Assembly: GCF_027625935.1 (NCBI RefSeq)
Contig: NZ_CP115300.1
Coordinates: 4,960,001-5,024,000, forward strand
Length of the DNA: 64,000 nt
Direction of reading: 5' to 3'
From: Streptomyces camelliae
GTDB taxonomy: Bacteria; Actinomycetota; Actinomycetes; Streptomycetales; Streptomycetaceae
Shown here: one piece after another, positions 24,746 to 35,314 of the stretch
Position numbering within the stretch: position 1 is the stretch's first letter
How the letters are laid out: every line of letters starts with the position of its first letter
Made by a program: the position numbers and the translations under genes
Notes under the pieces: generated by a model
What the model was told of the DNA's origin: nothing
What the model saw: the letters and a program-made list of their open reading frames with translations, nothing else
Database searches by the model: none

Positions 24746-26791
24746 ATGACGTCACTCGATCCCGCCCTCACCGACCCCGCCCTCACCGAAACCCTCCACG
24801 CCGAGCGCGCCCACCACGACCGCTGCCGTGCCGCCCTCACCGCGATGATCGAGGGCGCCGCCGAGCAGGTCGTCATCGGCGAGGACGTCTCCGCCTCCGG
24901 GGCCGACGCCGAGGTGCTCGGACACCGGCTGCGCAGCCAGGCCAAGGAGCTGCGCGAACTCCCGCCCGGCCCGCTGTTCTTCGGCCGCCTGGACTTCGCC
25001 GACGACGACCCCGGGCACGGCGGCATGGACTACCACGTGGGCCGCCTCCGCATCACCGAGGACCCGGCCGCCCCGCCCCTTGTGATCGACTGGCGGGCCC
25101 CCGTCTCCCGCGCCTTCTACCAGGCGAGCGCCCGCGATCCCCAGGGTGTGGAGATACGGCGCCGGTTCGGCTGGGCGCCCGGCGGCAGCGGCGACTCCGC
25201 CGACCTCACCGGGCTGGAGGACGAGTACCTGGGCCGGGGCGATTCCCGGACCAGCGACATCGTCGCCCGCGAGATCGAGCGGCCCCGGGTCGGCCCCATG
25301 CGGGACATCGCCGCCACCATCCAGCCCGAACAGGACGACCTGGTCCGCGCCGCCCTCACCGACTCGGTGTGCGTCCAGGGCGCCCCCGGCACCGGCAAGA
25401 CCGCCGTGGGCCTGCACCGCGCCGCCTACCTCCTCTACACCCACCCCAAACGGCTCCAGCGCGCCGGCCTGCTGATCCTCGGCCCCAACCGCACGTTCCT
25501 CTCCTACATCGCCGAGGTGCTGCCGTCCCTGGGGGAGTCAGGGGTCCGGCAGGCCACCCTGCCGGAGGAGATCGCCCACCAGCCGGTCAAGGGCACCGAC
25601 CCCGTGGCCACCGCCACCGTCAAGCACGATGCCCGCATGGCCGAGGTGCTGCGCCGGGCGCTGTACGCGCGCGTGAGCACCGAGGGGATCGCCGACCTCG
25701 CCGTACCGGACGGCTCGTACCGCTGGCGGGTGTCCGCCGCCGAGCTGGCCGGCATCGTCGCGGAGGTGCGCGCCGAGGAGCCGCCGTACGCCATCGGGCG
25801 GGAGCGGGTGCGCACCCGGGTGGTACGGCGGCTGCGCGAGCAGGCCGAGCGGCGCTCCGGGGTGCTGCCGGCCGCCTGGGTGCGCCGCATCGAACGGGCC
25901 CGGCCGCTGACCGCCCACCTGGACGCGGTGTGGCCGAAGGCCCGCCCGGAGGAGGTGCTCGCCGAACTCCTCACGGACGCACGGGCGTTGGCGCGGGCGG
26001 CGGACGGCCTCCTGGACCCGGACGAGCAGGCGGCACTGGTGTGGCCCCGCCCGCCGCGCTCGTACAAGTCGGCCCGCTGGTCGGCGGCGGATCTGGTGCT
26101 CCTGGACGAGTTGTCGGGGCTGATCGAGCACCCCGAGGGCTATGGGCACATCGTGGTGGACGAGGCGCAGGACCTGTCGCCCATGGAGTGCCGGGCGATC
26201 GCCCGCCGGGCCGCCTTCGGCTCGCTGACCGTCCTCGGCGACCTCGCCCAGGGCACCACCCCGTGGGCCGCCCGCGACTGGCCGGCCCAGCTGCGCCACC
26301 TTGGCAAACCGGACGCGACGGTGGTGCCGCTGACGACCGGCTTCCGGGTACCGGCGGCCGTCGTCGCCCTGGCCAACAGGCTGCTGGCGGGCCTGGACGT
26401 GTCGGTCCCGGCCGCCCGGTCCCTGCGCACCGACGGGGAGGTGAGGCTCCGGCCGACGACGGACGTGCCGGGCACGACGGTCACGGCGGTCCGCGAGGCG
26501 CTGGCCCGGGAGGGCTCGGTGGGTGTGGTCGCGGCGGACGCGGACACGGTGGACGTGGCGGCGGCCCTGACGGCGGCCGGGATCGCCACGTCCGGCCCGG
26601 ACACACTGGGCGCCCGGGTGACCGTCGTACCGGCGAGCATGGTCAAGGGCCTGGAGTACGACCACGTGGTGGCCGTGGAACCGGCGGCGGTCGCGGAGGC
26701 GGAGGAGCGGGGCGCGCACCGGCTGTACGTCGTCCTGACCCGGGCGGTGTCCCGGCTGGACGTGATCCACTCCCGCCCGCTGCCGTTCTGA
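24746..26791 (+). CDS. HelD/HelR-like RNA-polymerase-associated helicase
   Basis: A 681-residue SF1 (UvrD/Rep-type) ATPase of the HelD class. A coiled N-terminal arm precedes the ATPase. Walker A GAPGTGKT is at about 210, Walker B VVDEAQD at about 470, motif V KGLEYDHV and motif VI VVLTRAVSRL at about 660. HelD proteins bind RNA polymerase, insert arms into its channels and release stalled complexes; actinobacterial HelR proteins can displace rifamycin. Whether this one protects against rifamycin is inference. The upstream TetR gene suggests inducible expression. Confidence 0.88.
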   Translation: MTSLDPALTDPALTETLHAERAHHDRCRAALTAMIEGAAEQVVIGEDVSASGADAEVLGHRLRSQAKELRELPPGPLFFGRLDFADDDPGHGGMDYHVGRLRITEDPAAPPLVIDWRAPVSRAFYQASARDPQGVEIRRRFGWAPGGSGDSADLTGLEDEYLGRGDSRTSDIVAREIERPRVGPMRDIAATIQPEQDDLVRAALTDSVCVQGAPGTGKTAVGLHRAAYLLYTHPKRLQRAGLLILGPNRTFLSYIAEVLPSLGESGVRQATLPEEIAHQPVKGTDPVATATVKHDARMAEVLRRALYARVSTEGIADLAVPDGSYRWRVSAAELAGIVAEVRAEEPPYAIGRERVRTRVVRRLREQAERRSGVLPAAWVRRIERARPLTAHLDAVWPKARPEEVLAELLTDARALARAADGLLDPDEQAALVWPRPPRSYKSARWSAADLVLLDELSGLIEHPEGYGHIVVDEAQDLSPMECRAIARRAAFGSLTVLGDLAQGTTPWAARDWPAQLRHLGKPDATVVPLTTGFRVPAAVVALANRLLAGLDVSVPAARSLRTDGEVRLRPTTDVPGTTVTAVREALAREGSVGVVAADADTVDVAAALTAAGIATSGPDTLGARVTVVPASMVKGLEYDHVVAVEPAAVAEAEERGAHRLYVVLTRAVSRLDVIHSRPLPF

Positions 26792-26809
26792 CGGCGATAG
26801 CGTGCGGGC

Positions 26810-27439
26810 ATGACCGACACCGAAGCCGAAGCCTTTGCCGGAATCCCGACGACCACCTTCGCCGACCTGCTCGGCCGTGCACACGTCATGGACATCGGGA
26901 TACGGCCGCTGTGGGGACCCGTACCGCGCGTCGCCGGACCGGCGTTCACCGTCAGCTGCCCGCCCGGCGACAACCTCATGCTGCACGCCGCCATCCACCG
27001 CGCCCCGTCCGGTTCGGTGATCGTGGTCGAGTCCGGGGACCTCGACTTCGCGCTGGCCGGCGGCAACGTGTGCGCGGTCGCGCAGCGCAACGGCGTGGCC
27101 GCCTTCGTCGCCGACGGTCTCATCCGCGACCTCGGCGAGGTCCGCGAGCTGGGCTTCCCCGTCTTCGCCCGGGGGATCATCCCGATCCCGGGCGCGAAGA
27201 AGGCGGTACGACCGCTGAACCAGCCCGTGCGCTGCGGGGGTGTCCGGGTGGAGTCGGGGGACGTGGTCGTGGCGGACGAGGAGGGCGTGGTGGTCGTACC
27301 GGCGGCACGGGCGGAGGAAGTCCTGCGGGCGGCGCGGGCGAAGCTCGCGAAGGAGGCCGAGGAGACCTTGGACGACTGGGAGAAGGCTCATCGGGCGCGG
27401 ATCGACGAGCTGTTGGCGGCCGGTGGGTTCGAGGGCTGA
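26810..27439 (+). CDS. RraA-like / 4-hydroxy-4-methyl-2-oxoglutarate aldolase family
   Basis: A 209-residue protein with the RraA fold. It contains FADLLGRAHVMD, the GxN(V)xA segment GGNVCAVAQRNGVAAFVADG with the substrate and metal residues, and the invariant GLIRDLGEV (Arg and Asp). Family members are class II HMG/CHA aldolases or oxaloacetate decarboxylases; the exact substrate is not clear. The gene starts 18 bp after the helicase gene, possibly co-transcribed. Confidence 0.88.
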   Translation: MTDTEAEAFAGIPTTTFADLLGRAHVMDIGIRPLWGPVPRVAGPAFTVSCPPGDNLMLHAAIHRAPSGSVIVVESGDLDFALAGGNVCAVAQRNGVAAFVADGLIRDLGEVRELGFPVFARGIIPIPGAKKAVRPLNQPVRCGGVRVESGDVVVADEEGVVVVPAARAEEVLRAARAKLAKEAEETLDDWEKAHRARIDELLAAGGFEG

Positions 27440-27564
27440 GGGGGGTGGGGCAGGCCGGGGGAGCCGACGGCACCGCGACTCCCCAGGGGCGCGGGGAACT
27501 GCGCGGCTACGGAGCACCCGCACCCGGCAGCGAACCGAGAGCCCAACGGCGCTGAACCGCTCCC

Positions 27565-29931
<2,367 letters not shown>

Positions 29932-29995
29932 GCCGGCCAACCTAACGCCGCCCGCCCGGCCGGCGCTTCTCGAATCCTGACCACATCCGCAGGGG

Positions 29996-30634
29996 CTACG
30001 CCGGTCCCGAGGTGTCGGCGGCCAGCGAGACGGCGAGCGCACCCAGCACCGTGCCCATCAGCCGGCGCTGCACCTTCAGCCAGGAGGGGCGGCGGGCGAG
30101 GAAGACCGCGATGGTGCCGGCGGCGAGCACGATGGCCGTGTTCACCGCGATGCTCACCACGATCTGCACGGAGCCCAGCACCAGCCCCTGGAGCAGGACA
30201 TGGCCCCGGCCCGGATCGATGAACTGCGGGATGAGGGAGACGTACATGACGGCGATCTTCGGGTTGAGCAGATTCGTCGTCAGGCCCATCGTGAACAGCC
30301 TGCGCGGCGAGTCGTGCGGCACGTCCTGCGGGGCGAAGACCGAGATGCCGCCCGGCTTCAGGGCGCTCCAGGCGAGATACGCGAGATAGGCGGCGCCGGC
30401 CAGCTTCACCGCGACGTACAGCTCGGGTACGGCGGTGAAGACGACGGACAGGCCCAGGTTCGCGGCGAGCAGGTATGTCAGGAAGCCCAGGGCCACGCCG
30501 CCCAGGGAGATCATCCCGGCGCGCCTGCCCTGGGTGATGCTGCGCGAGACGAGATAGATCATGTTCGGGCCGGGGGTGAGCACCATGCCGAGTGCCACCA
30601 CGCTCACGCCGAACACTTCGCTTGGCTCGATCAT
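29996..30634 (-). CDS. LysE-family amino acid exporter
   Basis: A 212-residue protein with six membrane helices. The N-terminal LTPGPNMIYLVSRSITQGRR carries the conserved P-G-P motif of LysE/RhtB transporters. It is divergent from the MocR-type regulator, with 81 bp between them containing repeated TGCAAT sites, so that regulator probably controls export. Confidence 0.93.
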   Translation of the reverse strand: MIEPSEVFGVSVVALGMVLTPGPNMIYLVSRSITQGRRAGMISLGGVALGFLTYLLAANLGLSVVFTAVPELYVAVKLAGAAYLAYLAWSALKPGGISVFAPQDVPHDSPRRLFTMGLTTNLLNPKIAVMYVSLIPQFIDPGRGHVLLQGLVLGSVQIVVSIAVNTAIVLAAGTIAVFLARRPSWLKVQRRLMGTVLGALAVSLAADTSGPA

Positions 30635-30665
30635 GCGGGGAGCGTAGGTCAGTTCAATAGCTCAG

Positions 30666-30694
30666 TGCAATCAAAAGATTGCTCTCGGTGCAAT
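30666..30694. promoter_or_regulatory. Candidate MocR operator
   Basis: In the divergent promoter gap a perfect inverted repeat GCAATC-AAAA-GATTGC (30667-30682) overlaps a TGCAAT direct repeat (30666-30671 and 30689-30694, 23 bp apart). Mixed direct and inverted repeats are typical MocR binding sites. Confidence 0.65.
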
Positions 30695-30715
30695 TCTGTG
30701 GTGAGGTGGCTGACC

Positions 30716-32056
30716 GTGACCGACTACCTGAGCGTCGCCGACGCCGTGGCCGAGGAGATCCGCTCCGGCGCCCTGCGCCCCGGCGACCGGCTGCCCCCGC
30801 AGCGCGCGTTCGCGAAACGGCACGGCATCGCCAACTCCACCGCCACGCGCGTGTACCGCGAACTGGCCCGCCGCGGCCTGACCGTGGGCGAGGTCGGACG
30901 CGGTACGTACGTCCGCGCGGCGCAGGACGAGACCGCTCCCGCGCTCACCGAACCGGCGGCCGGCGGCCGGATCGACCTGGAGCTGAACTACCCGGCCGTA
31001 CCCGGACAGAGCGCACTGCTCGCCGAGGGGCTCGGCGGCCTGCTGCGCCCCGACGCCCTCGCGCACGCCCTGCGCCCGGTCGGCGCCGCCGGCCTGCCCG
31101 CCGTCCAGGAGTCCGCCGCCGGCCTCCTCGCCCGCGGCGGCTGGCGCCCCGACCCTGCGCGGGTGCTGTTCGCGGCGGGCGGCCGGCAGGCCCTCTCCGC
31201 CGCCGTCACCGCCCTGGTGCCGCCGGGCGGCCGCCTCGGGGTGGAGGAGCTCACGTACCCGGTGATCAAGGCGGTGGCGGCCCGGCTCGGCATCACCCTC
31301 GTCCCGCTGCCCATGGACGAGGACGGCCTGGTCCCGCAGGCGCTGGCCGAGGCCCACGCGGCCGCCCCGCTGCACGCCCTCTACGTCCAGCCGAGGCTGC
31401 ACAACCCGCTCTCGCTCACCATGCCCGAGCGGCGGATCGAGGAGCTGGCCGAGGTGCTGCTGAGCCTCGGACTGCCCGCCGTGGAGGACGCGATCTGGGC
31501 GTTCCTGCGCGACGAACTCCCGCCGCTCGCCGCGTACGCCCCCGAGCGGACCGTCCTGATCGACAGCCTCTCCAAGCGCATCGCCCCCGGCCTGACCCTG
31601 GGCTTCGCGGTCGCCCCGCCCGCCCTGACGGCCTCGGTCGCCGCCGCCCTGCGCGCGGGCGGCTGGGCCCCGATGCGCTTCGCCCTGGAGGCCGCCCACC
31701 GCTGGCAGCAGGACGGCACGGTACGGAAGCTGGTCGCCGCCAAGCAGCGGGAGGCGACGGTACGGCAGGAGCTCGCGGCCCGGTGCCTCGCCGGGTTCCC
31801 GGTGCGCGGCGAGCCGCGCTCCTACCACTGCTGGTGGCACCTCCCGCGCCCCTGGCGGGCGGACACCTTCGTCGCCGCCGCCGCGCGGCACGGCATCGGG
31901 GTCGTACCCGCCGCCGCGTTCACCGTCGACGCCGGCCACGCCCCGAACGCCGTCCGCCTGGGCCTGGCCACACCCCCGCCGGACGTCCTCGCCCAGGCGC
32001 TCACCACCCTCGCCGGCCTGGCCCGCTCGGCCCCGGAGGACCTCGTCACGGACTGA
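30716..32056 (+). CDS. MocR-type regulator (GntR HTH + aminotransferase fold)
   Basis: A 446-residue protein. The GntR winged helix is at 1-70 (AVAEEIRSGALRPGDRLPPQ), followed by a class I aminotransferase-like PLP domain with the lysine in LIDSLSKRIAPGL and the aspartate in AVEDAIWAF (usual D/Y partly replaced). The start GTG 30716 has GAGGTGG upstream; GTGs at 30698 and 30701 are alternatives. MocR proteins sense PLP or amino acids. The divergent LysE exporter is its likely target. Confidence 0.9.
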   Translation: MTDYLSVADAVAEEIRSGALRPGDRLPPQRAFAKRHGIANSTATRVYRELARRGLTVGEVGRGTYVRAAQDETAPALTEPAAGGRIDLELNYPAVPGQSALLAEGLGGLLRPDALAHALRPVGAAGLPAVQESAAGLLARGGWRPDPARVLFAAGGRQALSAAVTALVPPGGRLGVEELTYPVIKAVAARLGITLVPLPMDEDGLVPQALAEAHAAAPLHALYVQPRLHNPLSLTMPERRIEELAEVLLSLGLPAVEDAIWAFLRDELPPLAAYAPERTVLIDSLSKRIAPGLTLGFAVAPPALTASVAAALRAGGWAPMRFALEAAHRWQQDGTVRKLVAAKQREATVRQELAARCLAGFPVRGEPRSYHCWWHLPRPWRADTFVAAAARHGIGVVPAAAFTVDAGHAPNAVRLGLATPPPDVLAQALTTLAGLARSAPEDLVTD

Positions 32057-32153
32057 CGCGAGCCCGGGTGTCACATCCGCGCACCGGCCGGTGTCTTCAT
32101 GCCGAACCACCGGACAGGCCACACGACTTAGACCTTCGTACGGGGAGAAGACG

Positions 32154-32705
32154 ATGACGGTGCGCATTCCGAAGGCAGAAATTCCCGCCGGGCTGCGGCA
32201 GGCGGTGCTGGAACAGCTCGGCTCGGTGCCCGAGCCCTTCGAAGTGCTGTGGAACCACCCGAAGCTCGCCGAGGCCAACCAGGAGTTCTCGGCGGCGATC
32301 GGTTCGCTGGACGAGGCCGACGCGAGCCTCAAGACCTTCGCGCACATGGCGGTCGCGGCCCAGGTCGGCTGCTGCTGGTGCCTCGACATCAACTACTTCC
32401 ACGCGCTGAACCAGAACCTGGACCTGGCCAAGGCGAGCCAGGTGCCGCGCTGGCGGGTGTCGGACGTGTTCACCCCGCTGGAGCGGGACGTGCTGGAGTA
32501 CGCGGAGGCCATGACGAACACCCCGTCGACCGTCACCGACGAGCTCTCGGCGCGGCTGCTCGACCGGCTCGGCCCGGCGGCCCTGGTCGAACTCACCGTG
32601 TTCATCGGCTTCGCCAACCTGGCGACCCGGTGCAACACGGCGCACGGCATCACCTCGCAGGGCTACTCCGACGCCTGCTCGATCCCCCTGGCGCCGAAGG
32701 CATGA
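32154..32705 (+). CDS. Carboxymuconolactone decarboxylase-like protein (ECF41 partner)
   Basis: A 183-residue AhpD-like helical protein. The redox/active motif is C-C-W-C (GCCWCLDINYFHAL), with a downstream His. It ends by overlapping the ATG of the broken sigma gene (ATGA). In ECF41 loci a carboxymuconolactone decarboxylase, oxidoreductase or epimerase gene is the invariable neighbour and target of the sigma factor; this gene fits that role. The reaction is unknown. Confidence 0.88.
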   Translation: MTVRIPKAEIPAGLRQAVLEQLGSVPEPFEVLWNHPKLAEANQEFSAAIGSLDEADASLKTFAHMAVAAQVGCCWCLDINYFHALNQNLDLAKASQVPRWRVSDVFTPLERDVLEYAEAMTNTPSTVTDELSARLLDRLGPAALVELTVFIGFANLATRCNTAHGITSQGYSDACSIPLAPKA

Positions 32706-33067
32706 CCGAGGACCCGTTCGTCGCCCACCGCAGCCTGCTCTTCACGGTCGCCTACGAGATCCTCGGCTCGGCCGCCGACGCCGAGGACGTGCTCCAGGAG
32801 TCCTGACTGCGCTGGGCCGGCGTCGACCGGGCCAGGGTCCGCGACCCGCGGTCGTACCTCGTCCGGACGGTCACCCGCCAGTCGCTCAACCGCCTGCGCA
32901 GCCTGTCGCGCAGGCGCGCGGAGTACGTCGGCGAGTGGCTGCCCGAACCGCTGCTCACCAGCCCCGATGTCGCCGAGGACGTCGAGCTCGCGGAGAGCGT
33001 CTCGATGGCGATGCTGACCGTGCCGGAGACCCTCGGGCCGACCTGGCGGCACCTCCCACGCCCTTAA
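32702..33067 (+). pseudogene. Broken ECF41-type (SigJ-like) sigma factor
   Basis: Starts properly at ATG 32702, but codon 35 is TGA (32804-32806) where the family has Trp in the motif LQES-W-LRW. After this stop the same frame continues with recognisable region 2 sequence (VRDPRSYLVRTVTRQSLNRL) and an ECF41-style linker (EYVGEWLPEPL) up to SMAMLTV, then loses homology and ends at 33067. Region 4 and the C-terminal SnoaL-like domain are missing. So it has one nonsense change and one 3' deletion and cannot be functional. Confidence 0.85.
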
Positions 33068-33151
33068 CCCCGCTGGAGACGACGCCGGTGTGGCTGACCA
33101 GGCTGGACGAACCGTCGGAACTGTCCCGGTAGTTCCGCGGGTGCAGTGCGC

Positions 33152-33526
33152 TCAGCTCAGACGGGCTCGCAGGAGGCAGAATTCGTTGCCTTCGGGGTCG
33201 GCCAGGACGTGCCAGGGCTCGTCGCCGTTCTGGCCGATGTCGGCCGGGCGCGCCCCGAGCTTCAGGAGGCGTTCCAGTTCGGCGGCCTGATCGCGGTCGG
33301 TGGCGTTGACGTCGAAGTGCAGCCGCAGCGGGCCCGCCTTGGGCTCGGTGGCGGGGACGAAGACCAGAGTCGGCTGCAGTCCGCCGAACCCCTCCCGTGG
33401 CCCGATCTCCACCGCGCCGCCGTCGTCGGGGTCGAGCACGATGAAGTCCAGCACCTCGCACCAGAACGCCGCCAGCCGCTGCGGATCCTGGCAGGGAATG
33501 ATCAGTTCGGAAATACGGCACGCCAT
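33152..33526 (-). CDS. Glyoxalase/VOC-superfamily protein
   Basis: A 124-residue protein with the duplicated beta-alpha-beta-beta-beta fold: MACRISELIIPCQDPQRLAA, LRLHFDVNATDRD, and the terminal VLADPEGNEFCLL, which contributes a metal-ligand Glu. Such short proteins are common in streptomycetes and can be lyases, dioxygenases or antibiotic-binding proteins. No substrate can be assigned. Confidence 0.88.
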   Translation of the reverse strand: MACRISELIIPCQDPQRLAAFWCEVLDFIVLDPDDGGAVEIGPREGFGGLQPTLVFVPATEPKAGPLRLHFDVNATDRDQAAELERLLKLGARPADIGQNGDEPWHVLADPEGNEFCLLRARLS

Positions 33527-33595
33527 GATCGGCACCCTACGAGGCGGCGACCGCAGGCAGCCAGTCCTTAATCGGCCCACCCGTGCGACACACTT

Positions 33596-33615
33596 TTGCA
33601 AGCGGATGCTTGCAA
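33596..33615. promoter_or_regulatory. Candidate operator of the XRE gene
   Basis: A perfect inverted repeat TTGCAAGC-GGAT-GCTTGCAA, 30 bp upstream of the XRE start, in an A/T-rich stretch. Perfect symmetry and position suggest autoregulation. Confidence 0.65.
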
Positions 33616-33645
33616 TTGTTAGCAGGGGTGGGGCAAGGTGGAGGC

Positions 33646-34074
33646 ATGGCATCGCTGAACGTCGGCAACCTCGGTGAGTACCTGCGCGAACAGCGGCGGA
33701 ACGCCCAGCTGTCGCTGCGGCAGCTCGCCGATGCCGCCGGGGTGTCCAATCCGTACCTGAGCCAGATCGAGCGCGGGCTGCGCAAGCCCAGCGCGGAGGT
33801 GCTCCAGCAGGTCGCCAAGGCCCTGCGCATCTCCGCCGAGACGTTGTACGTCCGCGCCGGGATCCTCGACGCGGAGCGGGACCTGGACGAAGTGGAGACC
33901 CGGGCGGTCATCCTCGCCGATCCCTCGCTCAACGAGCGGCAGAAGCAGGTGCTGCTCCAGATCTACGAGTCCTTCCGCAAGGAGAACGGACTCGGGGTCG
34001 GCGAGCCCGCCGGGGCCGAGGACGGCGATGCCGATGTCGATATCGATGCCGGTCCGCGGCGGACGGCCGGATAA
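33646..34074 (+). CDS. XRE-family regulator (HbhA-linked type)
   Basis: A 142-residue regulator. The HTH occupies about 9-65 (LREQRRNAQLSLRQLADAAG, VSNPYLSQIERGLRKPSAEV). An acidic, Asp-rich tail follows (DGDADVDIDAG). The same type of regulator precedes the heparin-binding haemagglutinin gene in mycobacteria, and here an HbhA-like gene follows after 78 bp. It is likely to control itself and that gene. Confidence 0.92.
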   Translation: MASLNVGNLGEYLREQRRNAQLSLRQLADAAGVSNPYLSQIERGLRKPSAEVLQQVAKALRISAETLYVRAGILDAERDLDEVETRAVILADPSLNERQKQVLLQIYESFRKENGLGVGEPAGAEDGDADVDIDAGPRRTAG

Positions 34075-34152
34075 CCGGACCAGGGCGCCGGCCGCCCCAC
34101 CGCGGACCACACCAACCTCAGCCGAACGCGAATCCGGGAGGACCTGAACACC

Positions 34153-34749
34153 ATGGCCATCACCGACGACCTGCGCAAGACCCTCAGCGACCCGACTCCG
34201 CTCTACTTCGCCGCCGGCACCGCCGACCTCGCCTACCAGCAGGCCAAGAAGGTGCCCGCCCTGGTCGAGCAGCTGCGCGCCGAGGCACCGGCCCGCATCG
34301 AGGCCGTGCGCAACACCGACCCCAAGGCCGTGCAGGAGAAGGCCGCCGCCCGCGCCAAGGAGGCGCAGGAGACCCTCCAGACGAAGGTCAACGAGTTCCT
34401 CGGCACCCTCGACGTGGACCTGAAGAAGCTCGGCGAGCAGGCCCAGGACCTCGCCCTGCGCGGCGTCGGCGTCGCCGCCGAGTACGCCGTCAAGGCCCGC
34501 GAGACCTACGAGAAGGTCGCCGAGCACGGCGAGCAGACCGTGAAGCACTGGCGCGGCGAGGCCGCCGAGGGCATCGAGGAACTGGCCGTCGCCGTCGAGG
34601 GCGAGCCCGAGCCGGCCGGGGCCAAGGACGAGCCGAAGCCCGCCGAGGCCACGTCCGAGCCCGCCGCGGACAAGAAGCCGGCCGCCCGGAAGGCCCCGGC
34701 CCCGCGCAAGAGCACCACGGCGAAGAAGACCACGCCGCCGGCGAAGTGA
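34153..34749 (+). CDS. HbhA-like helical surface/lipid-associated protein
   Basis: A 198-residue, largely alpha-helical coiled-coil protein (residues 10-150) with a C-terminal tail rich in Lys, Pro and Ala (KKPAARKAPAPRKSTTAKKT). This resembles the heparin-binding haemagglutinin of mycobacteria, an adhesin also linked to lipid inclusions and polar growth. No signal peptide is seen, as in HbhA. In a soil organism a role in lipid droplets or cell envelope is more likely than host adhesion (inference). Confidence 0.85.
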   Translation: MAITDDLRKTLSDPTPLYFAAGTADLAYQQAKKVPALVEQLRAEAPARIEAVRNTDPKAVQEKAAARAKEAQETLQTKVNEFLGTLDVDLKKLGEQAQDLALRGVGVAAEYAVKARETYEKVAEHGEQTVKHWRGEAAEGIEELAVAVEGEPEPAGAKDEPKPAEATSEPAADKKPAARKAPAPRKSTTAKKTTPPAK

Positions 34750-34858
34750 GCGCGGGCGACGCGACGACAGCGATACCGGGCCGGGCACCTTCGGGGTGTC
34801 CGGCCCGTTGTATGGGTACGGTGGCTGTACGGACGAGTCGACTCGGGTGGTGGGTACT

Positions 34859-35215
34859 GTGCTGATGACTGCAGTCGGCGGAGTGATGTGGCTGATCTTC
34901 ACGGCCATGCTGGCGTTCGCCATCGTGGCGTTCGTGATGGCCGCGATCTTCCGCGAGGACGCCTACCGCGCCGCGGACAAGCAGAACAAGGGCTTCTGGC
35001 TGATCATCCTGGGCGTGGCGGTGGGCGTGAACCTCTTCGTGCCCATGCTGTTCCTCCAGCTCGCGGGTCTGGTCGCCACGATCGTCTTCTTCGTCGACGT
35101 CCGCCCGGCCCTTCAGCAGGTCTCCGGCGGGCGGGGCGGCCGGGGCGGCTTCCGCCGCCGGGGCAGGGGAAGCAGCAGCGACGGCCCGTACGGTCCGTAC
35201 AACGGGGGCCGCTGA
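34859..35215 (+). CDS. DUF2516 membrane protein
   Basis: A 118-residue protein with about three membrane helices (MWLIFTAMLAFAIVAFVMAA, FWLIILGVAVGVNLFVPML, AGLVATIVFFVDVRPAL) and a Gly/Arg-rich tail (GGRGGRGGFRRRGRG). The order XRE, HbhA-like, DUF2516 is conserved in actinomycetes as I recall. GTG 34859 or ATG 34865 may be the start. Confidence 0.87.
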   Translation: MLMTAVGGVMWLIFTAMLAFAIVAFVMAAIFREDAYRAADKQNKGFWLIILGVAVGVNLFVPMLFLQLAGLVATIVFFVDVRPALQQVSGGRGGRGGFRRRGRGSSSDGPYGPYNGGR

Positions 35216-35245
35216 AAATTGCGCCCCTGGAGTCAGCCATCAGCC

Positions 35246-35290
35246 GTCAGCTGTCAGCCATCAGCGGACAGTTGATGGCTGACAGCTGAC
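35246..35290. terminator. Bidirectional hairpin terminator
   Basis: A perfect 18-bp inverted repeat (left arm GTCAGCTGTCAGCCATCA, 35246-35263; right arm 35273-35290) with a 9-nt loop, between convergent genes. The arms consist of TCAGC-like words, the same words as the heptamer array at 38176. Confidence 0.93.
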
Positions 35291-35314
35291 CGAGGGGCGC
35301 GGGCGGGACTTCGC

